In this document: positions 63,774 through 64,000 of the stretch, piece by piece
Layout of the letters: every line of letters begins with the position of its first letter
Position numbering within the stretch: position 1 is the first letter of the stretch
Assembly (NCBI RefSeq): GCF_015355755.1
Contig: NZ_JACVEE010000002.1
Span: 1,860,001 to 1,924,000 of the forward strand
Length of the DNA stretch: 64,000 nucleotides
Source of the DNA: Nocardia sp. XZ_19_385
Lineage (GTDB): Bacteria > Actinomycetota > Actinomycetes > Mycobacteriales > Mycobacteriaceae
Reading direction: 5' to 3'
The notes under the pieces: model-generated
What the model saw: the letters and a program-made list of their open reading frames with translations, nothing else
Told to the model about the DNA's origin: nothing
The model's database searches: none
Translations under genes and position numbers: made by a program

Positions 63774-64000
63774 ATGACAGGCCCGGTTGCGCTGTGGATC
63801 TCGCTGCCCGCGCTCGCCTACGCCGCCGCCGTCATCGGGTTGCGGTGGCGCTACGCCAACTCCACGGACAGCGAGCGGATGATCAATCGGGCGTTGAGCC
63901 TGATGGTCGTCGCCACCTTGATCGAGGAATGCGGCAGCCGAACCGAATTCGCCGAGTTGACCTACCGGGTGTTTCTCGCGATCGGAGTGTTCGTCAACGT
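63774..64000 (+). CDS. Membrane protein, 5' part only
   Basis: ATG 63774 follows GGAGATGCG. The frame stays open to the window edge (75 residues visible). It starts MTGPVALWISLPALAYAAAV, a hydrophobic segment, then a short charged loop (RWRYANSTDSERMINRA) and another hydrophobic stretch (LSLMVVATLIEECG). No family can be named from this fragment. Confidence 0.55.
   Translation, partial: MTGPVALWISLPALAYAAAVIGLRWRYANSTDSERMINRALSLMVVATLIEECGSRTEFAELTYRVFLAIGVFVN

Overview
High-GC actinobacterial chromosome. The content fits a mycolic-acid-containing member of the Mycobacteriales and looks most like Nocardia. This is inferred from gene content, not from a database search. Supporting features are an antigen-85-type secreted acyltransferase, an MMPL transporter, an IrtAB-type iron importer with IdeR/DtxR-like boxes, very large NRPS genes, a lone lycopene cyclase, and several genes whose start codon lies 6-9 nt after a TANNNT -10 element (leaderless transcripts).

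Layout. 1-24.5 kb: two large NRPS genes on the + strand. The first is cut by the window edge (A-PCP-C-A-PCP-TE visible). The second is a complete five-module enzyme of 5581 aa (A-PCP-C-A-PCP-C-A-PCP-C-A-PCP-E-C-A-PCP-TE). Between them lie a small unknown gene and an opposing lipoprotein gene. An antigen-85-like exported hydrolase/acyltransferase starts 17 bp after the second NRPS, and a strong terminator closes the block. 24.5-33.3 kb: a metabolic and regulatory patch with an NRAMP metal transporter, an SDR protein, a PaaG-like crotonase, a double TetR regulator with a repeated operator candidate, two tandem secretory-lipase-family hydrolases (one fused to four EF-hands, the other with Cys in place of the nucleophile Ser), and an aldehyde dehydrogenase homologue whose catalytic Cys is Pro. 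33.5-38.1 kb: a three-gene DrrABC-like ABC exporter, lycopene cyclase and a hotdog-fold protein, separated by hairpin repeats.

38.1-43.9 kb: the S10 ribosomal protein operon (rpsJ-rplC-rplD-rplW-rplB-rpsS-rplV-rpsC-rplP-rpmC-rpsQ) with a recognisable promoter, a long leader that holds a possible 28-codon leader peptide, and a strong terminator. 43.9-59.2 kb: accessory and housekeeping genes, including a VapBC toxin-antitoxin pair, a Nudix hydrolase, a phytase-like lipoprotein, a phosphatase-like protein, an MFS transporter, an EXLDI-MMPL pair, a Cys-motif protein, a membrane protein with a 15-bp in-frame tandem repeat and a C-terminal HTH, a CPBP protease, a small secreted protein, a pseudouridine synthase, a large YfhO/GT-C-like membrane protein and a PPOX-family enzyme. 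59.3-63.7 kb: an iron-acquisition locus. Two half-ABC transporters (IrtAB-like) sit behind an iron box and face a separate siderophore-interacting flavoprotein behind a second iron box. The window ends inside a membrane-protein gene.

How the parts may work together: the NRPSs probably make one or two peptides. The antigen-85-like enzyme in the same apparent operon could act on that product or on the envelope it is built into. The DrrABC-like exporter 10 kb away could export it, but the sequence does not prove this link. The IrtAB/SIP locus would import ferric siderophore and release the iron reductively. Its siderophore synthesis genes are not recognisable here: no MbtH protein, salicylate-forming enzyme or heterocyclisation domain is seen.
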